Positions 37,996-47,130 of a stretch of DNA of 64,000 nucleotides are shown one piece after another. Made by a program: the position numbers and the translations under genes. The DNA comes from Roseovarius sp. S88 (GTDB lineage: Bacteria; Pseudomonadota; Alphaproteobacteria; Rhodobacterales; Rhodobacteraceae), in contig NZ_CP146069.1 in assembly GCF_037023735.1 (NCBI RefSeq), positions 248,001 through 312,000 on the forward strand, in the 5' to 3' direction. The notes beneath the pieces were generated by a model. The model worked only from the letters and a program-made list of their open reading frames with translations. It made no database searches and was not told where the DNA came from. Every line of letters starts with the position of its first letter. Positions within the stretch are counted from its first letter, which is position 1.

Positions 37996-38960
37996 GTGAG
38001 AAGCTTCGCGTTATCGTTCACAATGATACTACGGATGCGATGACTGCGCGTTTGCAAGAGATCGCGTCGGATGTCGATGTTTTGGCCTGCCATTCAAATG
38101 CAGAATTGGACGCGGCCATAGGATCGTTTCGTCCAGATGTGGTTTACTCGGTGCGTTTTGAGGTCAGTCAGCCCTTTCCCCGCGACAGCATGTTAGGGGA
38201 GACCGGGCCAAGGTGGATATCGGTCGGTGGTTCGGGATGTGATCACCTTGGTAAATGGGACACAGAGCGTGTCACGGTCACCAATTCCGCGGGAGTGGCC
38301 TCCGCCATGATGGCAGAGTTTGTCCTTGGCTGCGCGCTTCATTTCACTCTCGATATTCCGCGTCTTCAGGCAGACAAGGCAGACAAGACGTGGCCCATCC
38401 GGATGGTCAGTCCTCTGAATGGCAAGACATTGCTAATTGTCGGCCTTGGTCAAACAGGCCAGGCTGTGGCCGCGCGTGCCAAGGCGTTTGGCATGCGCGT
38501 TTTGGGAACACGCGCCAGGCCCAGCCCAGTTGAAAATGTTGACGAAGTTTACGCTGCTGATGATTTGCCAAAGCTGTGGGCGCAGGCGGATTTCATCTGT
38601 GTTTGTGTGCCACTGCTTGCCTCGACACGCGGTCTCATCGACCAAGTGGCATTCGACAGAATGAAATCTTCGGCCATACTAATTGATGTGTCGCGTGGCG
38701 GTGTGATCGTATCGAATGCAGCAATTCAGGCGATGAACAAGGGCAAGATCAAGGGCGCTGCTTTTGACGTATTTGCGACCGAACCCTTGCCGCCCGATAG
38801 CCCCTATTGGGACCTGCCGAACACACTGATCTCGCCGCATTGTTCCGCTGTTTACGAAGGCTGGGATCTTGCCTCGTTTGACATGTTCCTGGCTAACTTG
38901 GAGCGATGGCAAACAGGCCAAACTCTCACCAACATTGTCGACCCGAACCGGGGCTACTAA
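37992..38960 (+). CDS. D-2-hydroxyacid dehydrogenase
   Basis: NAD(P)-dependent dehydrogenase interconverting a 2-oxoacid and a D-2-hydroxyacid. The Rossmann motif GLGQTGQAVAARAKAFGM is near residue 150, and the catalytic Arg 235 (VSRGGVI), Glu 264 (FATEPLP) and His 283 (SPHCSAV) are all in place. At 322 residues it is typical. It overlaps the MmgE/PrpD gene by four bases. It probably reduces or oxidises a keto acid produced by the operon. Confidence 0.9.
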   Translation: MSEKLRVIVHNDTTDAMTARLQEIASDVDVLACHSNAELDAAIGSFRPDVVYSVRFEVSQPFPRDSMLGETGPRWISVGGSGCDHLGKWDTERVTVTNSAGVASAMMAEFVLGCALHFTLDIPRLQADKADKTWPIRMVSPLNGKTLLIVGLGQTGQAVAARAKAFGMRVLGTRARPSPVENVDEVYAADDLPKLWAQADFICVCVPLLASTRGLIDQVAFDRMKSSAILIDVSRGGVIVSNAAIQAMNKGKIKGAAFDVFATEPLPPDSPYWDLPNTLISPHCSAVYEGWDLASFDMFLANLERWQTGQTLTNIVDPNRGY

Positions 38961-38975
38961 CCAAGGACCACATTC

Positions 38976-39866
38976 ATGGCAAACCGATTTTCCGGGGTGA
39001 TCACTCCGATCCTGACGCCTTACAACGATGACCTTAGCATTGCCGAAGACTTGTACCTGAGCCACGCGGCAGATTGCGTAAACGACGGTGCACACTATCT
39101 TTCGCCTTTTGGAACAACGGGTGAGGCACTCAGCAACACGGTATCAGAGCGCATGCACATGCTGGAGCAGCTGATCGTAAGTGGTACGACGACGGCAGAT
39201 CAGCTAATGCCTGGAACTGGGCTTTGCGCGTTCGAAGATACACTGAACCTCTGCAAACATGCGGTTGAGCTAGGCTGCGCCGCTGTGATGACATTGCCAC
39301 CGTTTTTCTTCATTCAGGCAGATGATGAAGGGTACTACCGGTACTTTAGCCAGCTGATTGAGGCCGTTGGTTCAGATGCGATGCGCATCTGCCTCTACCA
39401 TATTCCGCAAAACGCAGGCGTCGGCATCTCGCCTGGTCTTGCAGCGCGGCTGAACAAGTCATTTCCCGAAGTCGTTGTGGCGTACAAGGACAGCTCAGGC
39501 AACTGGGACAACACCAAGGCTGTAATAGAGGCAGCACCGGGAATCTCAGTATTCCCCGGTTCGGAGAGCTTTATGATCGAGGCTATGAAACTTGGCGGTG
39601 GCGGCTGTATTTCAGCCAGTTGCAACACCAATGTTGCGGCCATTCGCGCCATGTTTGAAATGGCTGGGTCGGGCGATTGGCAAGCTGCAAAAGCCGCGCT
39701 TGTTCCGATCAATGCGCATCGTAAGGCCATTCAGGAGGGCGGTCTGATCCCTGCGCTGAAAGCATTCAAATCACTTCGATCGAAAGACGATCGTTGGCTG
39801 AACCTGCGGCCGCCTTTGATGAATGCTGATCCGGCGCTGGGCAAAGCGTTGGCAGAAACGCTCTAG
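38976..39866 (+). CDS. Dihydrodipicolinate synthase-family aldolase
   Basis: Member of the DapA/N-acetylneuraminate lyase family of Schiff-base aldolases, 296 residues. The pyruvate-binding lysine is Lys 171 (VVVAYKDSSGNW), the FGTTGEAL motif and the tyrosine in LYHIPQNAG are in the expected places. The operon context suggests a catabolic retro-aldol reaction releasing pyruvate, not lysine synthesis. It follows the dehydrogenase by 15 bases and is the last gene of the operon, ending tail-to-tail with an M16 peptidase with a four-base overlap. Confidence 0.88.
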   Translation: MANRFSGVITPILTPYNDDLSIAEDLYLSHAADCVNDGAHYLSPFGTTGEALSNTVSERMHMLEQLIVSGTTTADQLMPGTGLCAFEDTLNLCKHAVELGCAAVMTLPPFFFIQADDEGYYRYFSQLIEAVGSDAMRICLYHIPQNAGVGISPGLAARLNKSFPEVVVAYKDSSGNWDNTKAVIEAAPGISVFPGSESFMIEAMKLGGGGCISASCNTNVAAIRAMFEMAGSGDWQAAKAALVPINAHRKAIQEGGLIPALKAFKSLRSKDDRWLNLRPPLMNADPALGKALAETL

Positions 39867-41176
39867 TTGACCGTGTCTATCAGACCTTCAGGCTGACCCA
39901 CCACAACAAAGGTGAGGCGTGATGGATCCAGGAACTCTTGGGCGACGCGCTTGATATCTTCCATAGTGACGGCGTTCACCTTGTCATTGCGCGTGGCGAT
40001 GTAGTCTGTACCAAGCCCGTCCATCTGCATGGCAACAGCGATATTGGCGATTGTGCCATTGCCATCAAAGCGAAGCGGATAGGCACCGGTCAGATACGTC
40101 TTAGCATCTTCGAGTTCTTGCTCGGTCACACCCTTTGTCCGAATGCGTTCCCACTCCGCGCCGATCACCTCGACAGCTTCCGCCACGCGGTCATTGGCCG
40201 AAGCGACGCGCCCCATCCAGATATCCGCGCCATCGCGGTTCAATATGAAAGAGTAAACGCCATATGTCAGCCCCCGTTTCTCACGGACTTCTTGCATTAG
40301 GCGACTTTCAAACCCGCCTCCACCCAGAATGTGGTTAAGAACAAAGGCCGCAAAGAAGTCTGGATGATCGCGGTCGATGCCCGGTTGAGCAAAAGTCGCA
40401 ATTGACTGCGGCGTTGCAAAATCCACCACCTCCGTTCCACCGGGCAAGTTCAACTCGGCATCTTCTGGCAGTGGTGCACCTGTCTTGGGAAGGTCCCCCA
40501 AAAGCGTGTCCAGAATGGTTGCAAGTTCTTCTTCGGTGACGTCGCCCACGGCACTGACGTAAAGGCGATCACGCGCCAGTGTGGCGGCATGGGCAGCAAC
40601 TAGATCGTCGCGCGTCAGAGAGGACACTGTTTCGACAGTGCCGTTTAACGAACTGCCATATGGGTGATCACCAAATACAAGTGCGCGGAAAGAGCGCCCT
40701 GCGATCTCTTCCGGGTCTTTTTCATCGGACTGAATGACTGACACGACCTGAGCGCGCACGCGCTCTATGGCATCTTCGTCAAACCGTGGGTTGATCAGGC
40801 TGTCGCGCAAAAGTGCCAGAGCCTCGTCGCGGTTATCACTGAGAAACCGGGCTGAAATGCTAAGCGCGTCTTGTTGCGCATCGTAGCTGAAGGACGCGGC
40901 TAAGCCTTCCATTTCTCTGGCAAAGGCGCGTGCATCCAGGTCGCCTGCTCCTTCTTCAAGAAGACCAGTCATAAGGTTCACGGCGCCGCGTTTGCCGGGT
41001 GCGTCAAGCGACGCGCCACCGCGAAACCGAAGTTCCAATGCGACAAAGGGAATACTATGATCTTCGACCAACCACGCGTCTATTCCACCCGGCGTGGTGA
41101 TCTCTTTGATGTTTACATCTGCACGTGCAGGAAGGGCCGCACACACCAACAAAGCTGCAAAAACAAAACGGATCAT
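39863..41176 (-). CDS. M16 peptidase-like protein, catalytic motif absent
   Basis: A 437-residue periplasmic protein of the pitrilysin/processing peptidase family. A signal peptide of about 19 residues ends in PARA. The HxxEH zinc motif is missing: the corresponding stretch reads RGAVNLMTGLLEEGAG. It is thus the non-catalytic partner of the adjacent M16 gene, whose stop overlaps its start by four bases, matching the usual active/inactive pairs in proteobacteria. Substrates are unknown. Confidence 0.9.
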   Translation of the reverse strand: MIRFVFAALLVCAALPARADVNIKEITTPGGIDAWLVEDHSIPFVALELRFRGGASLDAPGKRGAVNLMTGLLEEGAGDLDARAFAREMEGLAASFSYDAQQDALSISARFLSDNRDEALALLRDSLINPRFDEDAIERVRAQVVSVIQSDEKDPEEIAGRSFRALVFGDHPYGSSLNGTVETVSSLTRDDLVAAHAATLARDRLYVSAVGDVTEEELATILDTLLGDLPKTGAPLPEDAELNLPGGTEVVDFATPQSIATFAQPGIDRDHPDFFAAFVLNHILGGGGFESRLMQEVREKRGLTYGVYSFILNRDGADIWMGRVASANDRVAEAVEVIGAEWERIRTKGVTEQELEDAKTYLTGAYPLRFDGNGTIANIAVAMQMDGLGTDYIATRNDKVNAVTMEDIKRVAQEFLDPSRLTFVVVGQPEGLIDTVN

Positions 41177-42507
41177 TGAGTCACCTCCGGAGCTTTCACA
41201 TAGCCCGTCACAGAATTGTTGGTTTTCGCAAAAATTTCCTTGGCCGCGGCCATGACGTCTTCTTCGGTCACAGCGTCTAGTATTTCCGGCCAGGCTTGCA
41301 CGTCTTCGACGGTCAGGCCTTGGGTCAATGCGCGACCATATCGGTTGGCCAGCGCACTTACGTCATCTCGTACGTAGATCTCAGATGCTTTGATCTGCAT
41401 TTTGATGCGGTCCAGATGTTCAGGGTCAATGCCTGTCTCAAGAAAACCCGCAACGACGTCATCCACGGCCGCCTCGGCCTCTTCCAGGGTGACTCCAGGT
41501 GCAGGCACAATTGAGAGATTGAACGTCGTATCATCCAGAGATGACCCGCTGTAGAACGCACCGGTGTAAACTGCCTTGCGCGTTTCAAACTGAAGTTTTT
41601 CGGTCAGAATGGATGTCGTTCCACCCCCCAGAATTTCGGCCAGCATTGTGAGTGCTGCCGCTTTCTCCTGCGCGCCACTGTCTCGCTCGGGGGCAAGGTA
41701 AGAGCGCGTCACATAAGGCTGTGCGACGCGTGGATCCTCGTAAGTCAATCGGCGTTCGGCCATTTGACGTGGCTCTTGTGCGCGTTCTCGTTCCGGCAAA
41801 TCAGGGTTGGCTGGGATCTCGCCATAGTAAGTTTCTGCAAGCTTTCTCACTTCGTCTGGCTCGACGTCGCCGGCAACAATCAAAATGGCATTGTTGGGAG
41901 CATAGAATTTTTCGTAAAAGTCCAACGCATCATCTAGCGTCAGTTCCGTCATCTCGTGCTGCCAACCGATGATAGGAACGCCATATCGATGATTGAGATA
42001 CTGCGCCGCGTTGTGCTGTTCGCGAAAAAGCGAAGAGGGGTTGTTTTCGACACGCTGATTGCGCTCTTCGATAATAACATCGCGTTCGGTCAGGATATCT
42101 TCTGCGTCCAGTTGGATATTCACCATCCGGTCGCTTTCCATGCGCATCATCAACTCAAGCCGATCTGCCGCCACGCGCTGGAAATACGCAGTGTAATCAT
42201 AACTGGTGAACGCGTTATCAGACCCGCCATTTCGGGCCACGGTGGCTGAGAATTCACCGGGAGCGAGTGTTTTGGTGCCTTTGAACAGCAAGTGTTCCAG
42301 GAAATGCGCAACGCCGGATACACCAGGGTCTTCGTCTGCGCTCCCGGCGCGGTACCAGACCATGTGAACCACCACGGGCGCCCGATGATCCTCAATCACC
42401 ACCACGTCCATGCCATTGTCCAGCGTGAACGTTGTCAACTGATCATTCGCAATGGCCGAAGCTGTCGAAAAAAACGTGAGAAACAGACCGGTTAGAAAAA
42501 CACGCAT
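41173..42507 (-). CDS. M16 zinc metallopeptidase, active subunit
   Basis: The catalytic member of the pair. A signal peptide (about residues 1-20, ending in AIA) is followed by the inverted zinc motif HFLEH, with His 68, Glu 71 and His 72; the third ligand lies in the RDVIIEERNQR region. GGAG stands seven bases before ATG 42507; an in-frame ATG at 42540 would add 11 residues in front of the signal peptide and is less likely. 444 residues is typical. It likely degrades peptides in the periplasm as a heterodimer with the next gene. Confidence 0.93.
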   Translation of the reverse strand: MRVFLTGLFLTFFSTASAIANDQLTTFTLDNGMDVVVIEDHRAPVVVHMVWYRAGSADEDPGVSGVAHFLEHLLFKGTKTLAPGEFSATVARNGGSDNAFTSYDYTAYFQRVAADRLELMMRMESDRMVNIQLDAEDILTERDVIIEERNQRVENNPSSLFREQHNAAQYLNHRYGVPIIGWQHEMTELTLDDALDFYEKFYAPNNAILIVAGDVEPDEVRKLAETYYGEIPANPDLPERERAQEPRQMAERRLTYEDPRVAQPYVTRSYLAPERDSGAQEKAAALTMLAEILGGGTTSILTEKLQFETRKAVYTGAFYSGSSLDDTTFNLSIVPAPGVTLEEAEAAVDDVVAGFLETGIDPEHLDRIKMQIKASEIYVRDDVSALANRYGRALTQGLTVEDVQAWPEILDAVTEEDVMAAAKEIFAKTNNSVTGYVKAPEVTQ

Positions 42508-42585
42508 CAGAAGACTCCAAGCAAGGTTTGCCTGAGTCACTAAATACGGCTCAAATGAAAGGTTTCAACTGTGTTGACAGCTTTG

Positions 42586-43113
42586 TCAGCGCCGACGCCC
42601 TGGAACGATCGGCGGAGATGAGGATGTCGGGATACCCAAGCTGCGCAATCTTGCTGTTTCCTGTTTGGAATCAAGCCACTGCCGGCGGTATGCCGAATTG
42701 TAGTCGTCCGGACCAATCCGCAGAATGTTAACACGCCCATGACTGCGGCGAATGTTAACGTCCTCCTGACGTAAAGTTTGGCGAATTCCGACATTGACCC
42801 CAAAACGCCGCGAGTGATTGACCAATGCACCATCTGCCGCCGAAATGCCACTGCCTGTGGTCGGGCTTCCGCCCAGCGCTACAATGCCATCCGCAAGCGG
42901 GTTTTGGTCCGTGATATTAGACCCGCCCGGTGTCGGTTGTGGGAGTGTTGTGTAATTTGCCGGTTCTTGAAGCGGTTTGCCCGGAACAATGGCAAATTCA
43001 TCCGGCCCCGGACCATCATTTCTGATTTTTGTCAGAACAACGTCTTTGTTGCGCGATCCGCACGCAGACAGCACCATTGTCAGAACAAGTAAAGAAATCG
43101 TTGGAAGCTTCAT
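42586..43113 (-). CDS. DUF3035 lipoprotein
   Basis: A 175-residue predicted lipoprotein of a family (DUF3035) common in Rhodobacterales. The signal is MKLPTISLLVLTMVLSAC, with the lipidated cysteine at residue 18. The segment GPDEFAIVPGKPLQEPANY-type is the conserved part, followed by a Pro/Gly/Ser-rich linker and an Arg-rich end. It lies between lspA, whose product would process this very signal peptide, and the M16 genes; the function is unknown. Confidence 0.85.
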   Translation of the reverse strand: MKLPTISLLVLTMVLSACGSRNKDVVLTKIRNDGPGPDEFAIVPGKPLQEPANYTTLPQPTPGGSNITDQNPLADGIVALGGSPTTGSGISAADGALVNHSRRFGVNVGIRQTLRQEDVNIRRSHGRVNILRIGPDDYNSAYRRQWLDSKQETARLRSLGIPTSSSPPIVPGRRR

Positions 43114-43165
43114 CGCCCAATTCCCACATTACCGAAATCGGTTTTAACGGATTCGTCCGATAAGG

Positions 43166-43636
43166 TCACGTCGACTTTTTCGCCGTGCCAAACAGAATCA
43201 ATCCGAAGGCACCGACAAAGATTGCTATATCTGCAACGTTGAAGGCTGTTGGATTTGTAAATCCACAACAGGACATGTTCAAAAAGTCCGCGACAGCCCC
43301 GTAGATCATACGATCCACCACGTTCCCCAAGGCACCACCAACCAGAACACCCGCAAAAATCCGCTGCGACCGACCCTGCGGGTCTGTGTGAACCCACCAC
43401 AGGACAAACGCGACAATGGCCAGCGCAATACCAATGAGCACCCAGGGCATGTAGGGGCTGTCGCTTGCGCCGATGCCGAAATTAATCCCGGTGTTCCAGG
43501 CCATGCGCAGATTCAAAAGGGGCGGCAGAACATCAATGCGTAAAACCTCCTTGAGGTTCATGGTATGCACAATCAGGTATTTGGACACCTGATCGACCAC
43601 AAAGATAACCGCCGCCACCCAAAAAACGGTGCGCAT
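43166..43636 (-). CDS. lspA: Lipoprotein signal peptidase LspA
   Basis: LspA cleaves prolipoprotein signal peptides in the inner membrane. The 156-residue protein has four hydrophobic segments and the two catalytic aspartates in GALGNVVDRMIYGAVADFLN. GAGGAG stands in front of the ATG. It sits between purH and the DUF3035 lipoprotein in a long leftward series. Confidence 0.96.
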   Translation of the reverse strand: MRTVFWVAAVIFVVDQVSKYLIVHTMNLKEVLRIDVLPPLLNLRMAWNTGINFGIGASDSPYMPWVLIGIALAIVAFVLWWVHTDPQGRSQRIFAGVLVGGALGNVVDRMIYGAVADFLNMSCCGFTNPTAFNVADIAIFVGAFGLILFGTAKKST

Positions 43637-43684
43637 TCTGCTCTCCTCAGTCAGATATCGCGTTTTCGAGCCGCGATTGTCGCC

Positions 43685-45274
43685 TTAGTGCCGGAAGTGC
43701 CGCATGCCGGTCAAGACCATGGCAAGCCCCGCTTCGTTCGCTGCGGCGATCACGTCATCATCCCGCATCGAGCCACCAGGCTGGATCACAGCAGAAGCGC
43801 CGGCCTCTGCTGCAGTCAAGAGTCCATCTGCAAATGGAAAAAAGGCATCTGAGGCGACGACACTGCCTTGGGTCAATGGGTGATCCAGTCCAAGCTCCTT
43901 GGCCATATCCTCCGCTTTGCGGGCGGCGATACGACAGCTGTCAACGCGGCTCATCTGACCGGCGCCCACACCCACAGTGGCGCCATCTTTGACATAAACA
44001 ATCGCGTTAGATTTCACATGTTTTGCCACCCGCCAGGCAAAGAGCATATCGGTCATTTCCTGATCTGTGGGTTTGCGCTTGGTCACCACTTTCAAGTCAT
44101 GCGGATCAAGCGCGCCATTGTCTTTGTCTTGCACGAGGTAACCGCCAGACACCTGCTTGATCATAAGCGCTGCTTCTGTGGGATTGGCAAGCCCCTCTGT
44201 CGTCAAAAGCCGCAGGTTCTTTTTCTTGGCAAAAACCTCGCGCGCAGCGTCATCGGCCCCGGGCGCGATCACCACCTCTGTGAATATCTGGGCGATTTCC
44301 TCTGCGGTGGCAGCGTCCAGCGCGCGGTTCAAAGCTATGATCCCGCCAAATGCTGATGTGCGGTCGCAATCGAAGGCGCGCATATAGGCCTCGCGCAAAC
44401 TGTCGCCGCGCGCCACGCCGCAAGGGTTTGCGTGTTTGATGATCGCGCAGGCCGGCCCGTCTTCGGGGCGAAACTCACTCACCAACTCAAAGGCGGCATC
44501 AGTGTCGTTGATATTGTTGTAGCTCAGCTCTTTGCCCTGCACCTGAGCCGCAGTGGCCACACCGGGACGCGCCGATCCATCGGTGTAAAAGGCCGCGGTC
44601 TGATGCGGGTTTTCGCCATAGCGCAACCCTTGCGCCAACTTCCCAGCAAAGGCACGGCGACGCGGAGTTTCCTGTGCCAAAGCATTGGCCATCCAGGACG
44701 ATACGGCGGCGTCGTAGGCTCCGGTGCGTGCGTAGGCTGTCAGCGCCAGATTTTGACGGAAAGCGTAGGTTGTCTGCCCGTCATGGGCATCCAATTCGGC
44801 CAACAGAGGTTGATAATCTTCAACATCCACAACCACTGAAACGAAGGCATGGTTCTTGGCCGCGGCCCTGATCATGGCAGGCCCGCCGATATCGATGTTC
44901 TCAATACAGGTGTCATAGTCCGTACCTTTTGCGACGGTTTCCTCAAATGGATAGAGATTGACCACCAGAAGATCGATTGGCCCAATTCCGTGCTTTGTCA
45001 TGGCGGTCACATGTTCGTCTTTGTCACGCAGTGCCAGAAGTCCGCCATGCACCATGGGGTGCAACGTCTTGACCCGACCATCCATCATTTCAGGAAAACC
45101 GGTGATCTCGACCACATCACGCACATCCAGTCCCGCCTCGCGCAAAGTCTTGGCACTTCCGCCTGTGGAAACCAGCTCAACACTGCGCTCCGAGAGCGCG
45201 CGACCCAGTTCGATCAATCCGGTTTTATCGGACACAGACAGCAGAGCGCGGCGCACGGGAGCAAGATCAGACAT
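43685..45274 (-). CDS. purH: Bifunctional AICAR transformylase/IMP cyclohydrolase PurH
   Basis: Catalyses the last two steps of IMP synthesis. The N-terminal IMP cyclohydrolase ([38 protein letters not shown]) and the C-terminal formyltransferase ([44 protein letters not shown]) are complete. AAGGAA is nine bases from ATG 45274; the frame has an earlier ATG at 45283 directly abutting that site. 529 residues is normal. Confidence 0.97.
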   Translation of the reverse strand: MSDLAPVRRALLSVSDKTGLIELGRALSERSVELVSTGGSAKTLREAGLDVRDVVEITGFPEMMDGRVKTLHPMVHGGLLALRDKDEHVTAMTKHGIGPIDLLVVNLYPFEETVAKGTDYDTCIENIDIGGPAMIRAAAKNHAFVSVVVDVEDYQPLLAELDAHDGQTTYAFRQNLALTAYARTGAYDAAVSSWMANALAQETPRRRAFAGKLAQGLRYGENPHQTAAFYTDGSARPGVATAAQVQGKELSYNNINDTDAAFELVSEFRPEDGPACAIIKHANPCGVARGDSLREAYMRAFDCDRTSAFGGIIALNRALDAATAEEIAQIFTEVVIAPGADDAAREVFAKKKNLRLLTTEGLANPTEAALMIKQVSGGYLVQDKDNGALDPHDLKVVTKRKPTDQEMTDMLFAWRVAKHVKSNAIVYVKDGATVGVGAGQMSRVDSCRIAARKAEDMAKELGLDHPLTQGSVVASDAFFPFADGLLTAAEAGASAVIQPGGSMRDDDVIAAANEAGLAMVLTGMRHFRH

Positions 45275-45317
45275 TAGCAGCATTTCCTTAGAAAACAGTC
45301 AGTTATGTGTCGGCGGC

Positions 45318-47048
45318 CTAAGCGAATGTTTCGTCTTCCACCAGGTCGCGAATGCCAACCGGGGAATCTGCGGGCTTCGCAAGCGACCACCTAACACGCG
45401 TCGCATACTCCATTGCGCGTCCGGATAGAACGATCTGTTTGGTCGCACGCGGTTTGAGACGGTTTTTTTCCAGGTAAACGCTGGGTTCAACCTGAATTCG
45501 TGTCGCGCCTTCGCCACGAAATATCCAGATCTCCCCGCTTTTCAATGCAAGCGATACCGCTGCACCGCCCATATCAAGCGAGACATCGACATCCGGGTGT
45601 ACATGGAACCGAATTTCAAACGGGATGCCTTGCAGTTGGGTTTGATCCATGACCCGGTCAAATTGCTTTTGTGCGGCGTCATCCAGCGCAGCCAGGCTAT
45701 CTTCGCCCACCATGCCTGCCCCATCAAACGTGACCTCAAGCTTTCGGATATGGGTCAGACCGAAATTCTGAAGATACCCGTCATGACCGCCTTCAAATCG
45801 GAAACCATCCGGCACCTGACTGATCCCAACTGGAACATTGCTCGGAACATCCATCAACCAGTTCTGTTTGGGAGCAGACGCTCCAAGGCGGCTGCTCGAT
45901 TGCCCGCTTAGAACGAGGGTGGAATGTGACGGTGTTGCCCGACCGGCGCGACGCCAGTCCTTATCAAAACTCGACCCTGACCCGCAATTCACAATCATCG
46001 GTCTTCTTCCCGAGGTCAGCTCAAACGCCAGCGTCGAGGCATGAGCGTTGCCAGAGGCCGGTCCGGTAGGCGGGCGCGCTGCATCAACAATAATCGATGT
46101 TCGCCCCGCACTGATCCGTGCAAACCCCATGGCCAGTCCGTCGGCTTTGCGCCCGCGCACGCCACTGGCGGCGAGTGCGCTGTCGAGCCGTCCGTCCAGA
46201 CCACGGCCTCCACCATGAAACCGGGCCAATCCACCATCAGAGTGGCGCAACGTGCGTAAAGTTGGACCAATGCGCTCGATCGCAGACCAGTGCGCTTCTG
46301 ACGGGCTACGACCGGATTCGCTCAGGGCGACTGCGGCCCAAGTCAAAAGCGTAAACACATCCAATAGTTCTTCGGGATTGCGCGTCGGAAGACCGCCCTG
46401 TTCGTCAACTTGATCAAGACATTCGCGGTCCAGGGCTTTGACCGCTGGGGCGATGTGCTCTTCCATACCTTCCAGTGACAAACCTGCATAAATCAGTCCG
46501 GTCAACGCCTCAAACCGGGGCAATCCTGGCGCTGTTGCGTGCCAGCGTCGCGCCAAAAACTTGGTTTGTTGTGCCAACGACAGATAAAATGTGTCAGAGT
46601 GTTCTTTGTGTTGGCCGGTCAAAAGAAAGATGGCGTGGTTGATCCAACGGATCAATCGTCTCCCGGTCAAATCGGGTGTCCACCCTGGCCCTTTGCCTTG
46701 TCCAAAGGCGTCAATCCAGCCCCAAAGCCAGGTTTGCGCGGCCGAGCGTGCGGCACTGTCGCCAACCGCAGCCAGATCATCAAGCCATGTGAACCCGTGA
46801 ATTTCGTTTACGAACCCCTGATCGGGCGGTGTGATCTGCCACAAGGTCGCACCCGGTTTTTGCACCAAGTGTCCGGCAAACAGGAAGTTGCCTGCCGTCA
46901 ATTGCCGCCCCTTGGCGAAACTGCCGATCGTGCGTGGTTCTGGCTGTGAGACAAAAGCTGTCGCGGCACGGGTCATAGTGGCACGACGCGCCGCAAAGCG
47001 ATTGCGCAAATCAGTTAATCGATGGGACAAATTCTCGGATCGCGACAT
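45318..47048 (-). CDS. Heparinase II/III-like protein
   Basis: A 576-residue protein of the heparinase II/III family, which groups polysaccharide lyases. The N-terminal helical part (about 1-330) and C-terminal beta-rich part are both present, with segments such as GFVNEIHGFTWLDDLAAVGD and FHGGGRGLDGRLDSAL. There is no obvious signal peptide, although an export route may exist. It lies between rsmB and purH on the same strand, which is a recurring arrangement in Rhodobacterales; whether it acts on an envelope glycan is unknown. Confidence 0.85.
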   Translation of the reverse strand: MSRSENLSHRLTDLRNRFAARRATMTRAATAFVSQPEPRTIGSFAKGRQLTAGNFLFAGHLVQKPGATLWQITPPDQGFVNEIHGFTWLDDLAAVGDSAARSAAQTWLWGWIDAFGQGKGPGWTPDLTGRRLIRWINHAIFLLTGQHKEHSDTFYLSLAQQTKFLARRWHATAPGLPRFEALTGLIYAGLSLEGMEEHIAPAVKALDRECLDQVDEQGGLPTRNPEELLDVFTLLTWAAVALSESGRSPSEAHWSAIERIGPTLRTLRHSDGGLARFHGGGRGLDGRLDSALAASGVRGRKADGLAMGFARISAGRTSIIVDAARPPTGPASGNAHASTLAFELTSGRRPMIVNCGSGSSFDKDWRRAGRATPSHSTLVLSGQSSSRLGASAPKQNWLMDVPSNVPVGISQVPDGFRFEGGHDGYLQNFGLTHIRKLEVTFDGAGMVGEDSLAALDDAAQKQFDRVMDQTQLQGIPFEIRFHVHPDVDVSLDMGGAAVSLALKSGEIWIFRGEGATRIQVEPSVYLEKNRLKPRATKQIVLSGRAMEYATRVRWSLAKPADSPVGIRDLVEDETFA

Positions 47049-47130
47049 GTGTTCCCGGCCTCGGCACGCTCTTTGTGGCGCTGTCGTGCAAGTATACCCT
47101 CAGGAATCGCCTGAGTCACGGCGCTTTCGC

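Noticed and set aside
38976..39866. Lysine-biosynthetic DapA
   Set aside because: It is the terminal gene of a catabolic-looking operon and far from dapB at 49 kb; the DapA family contains many aldolases with other substrates.
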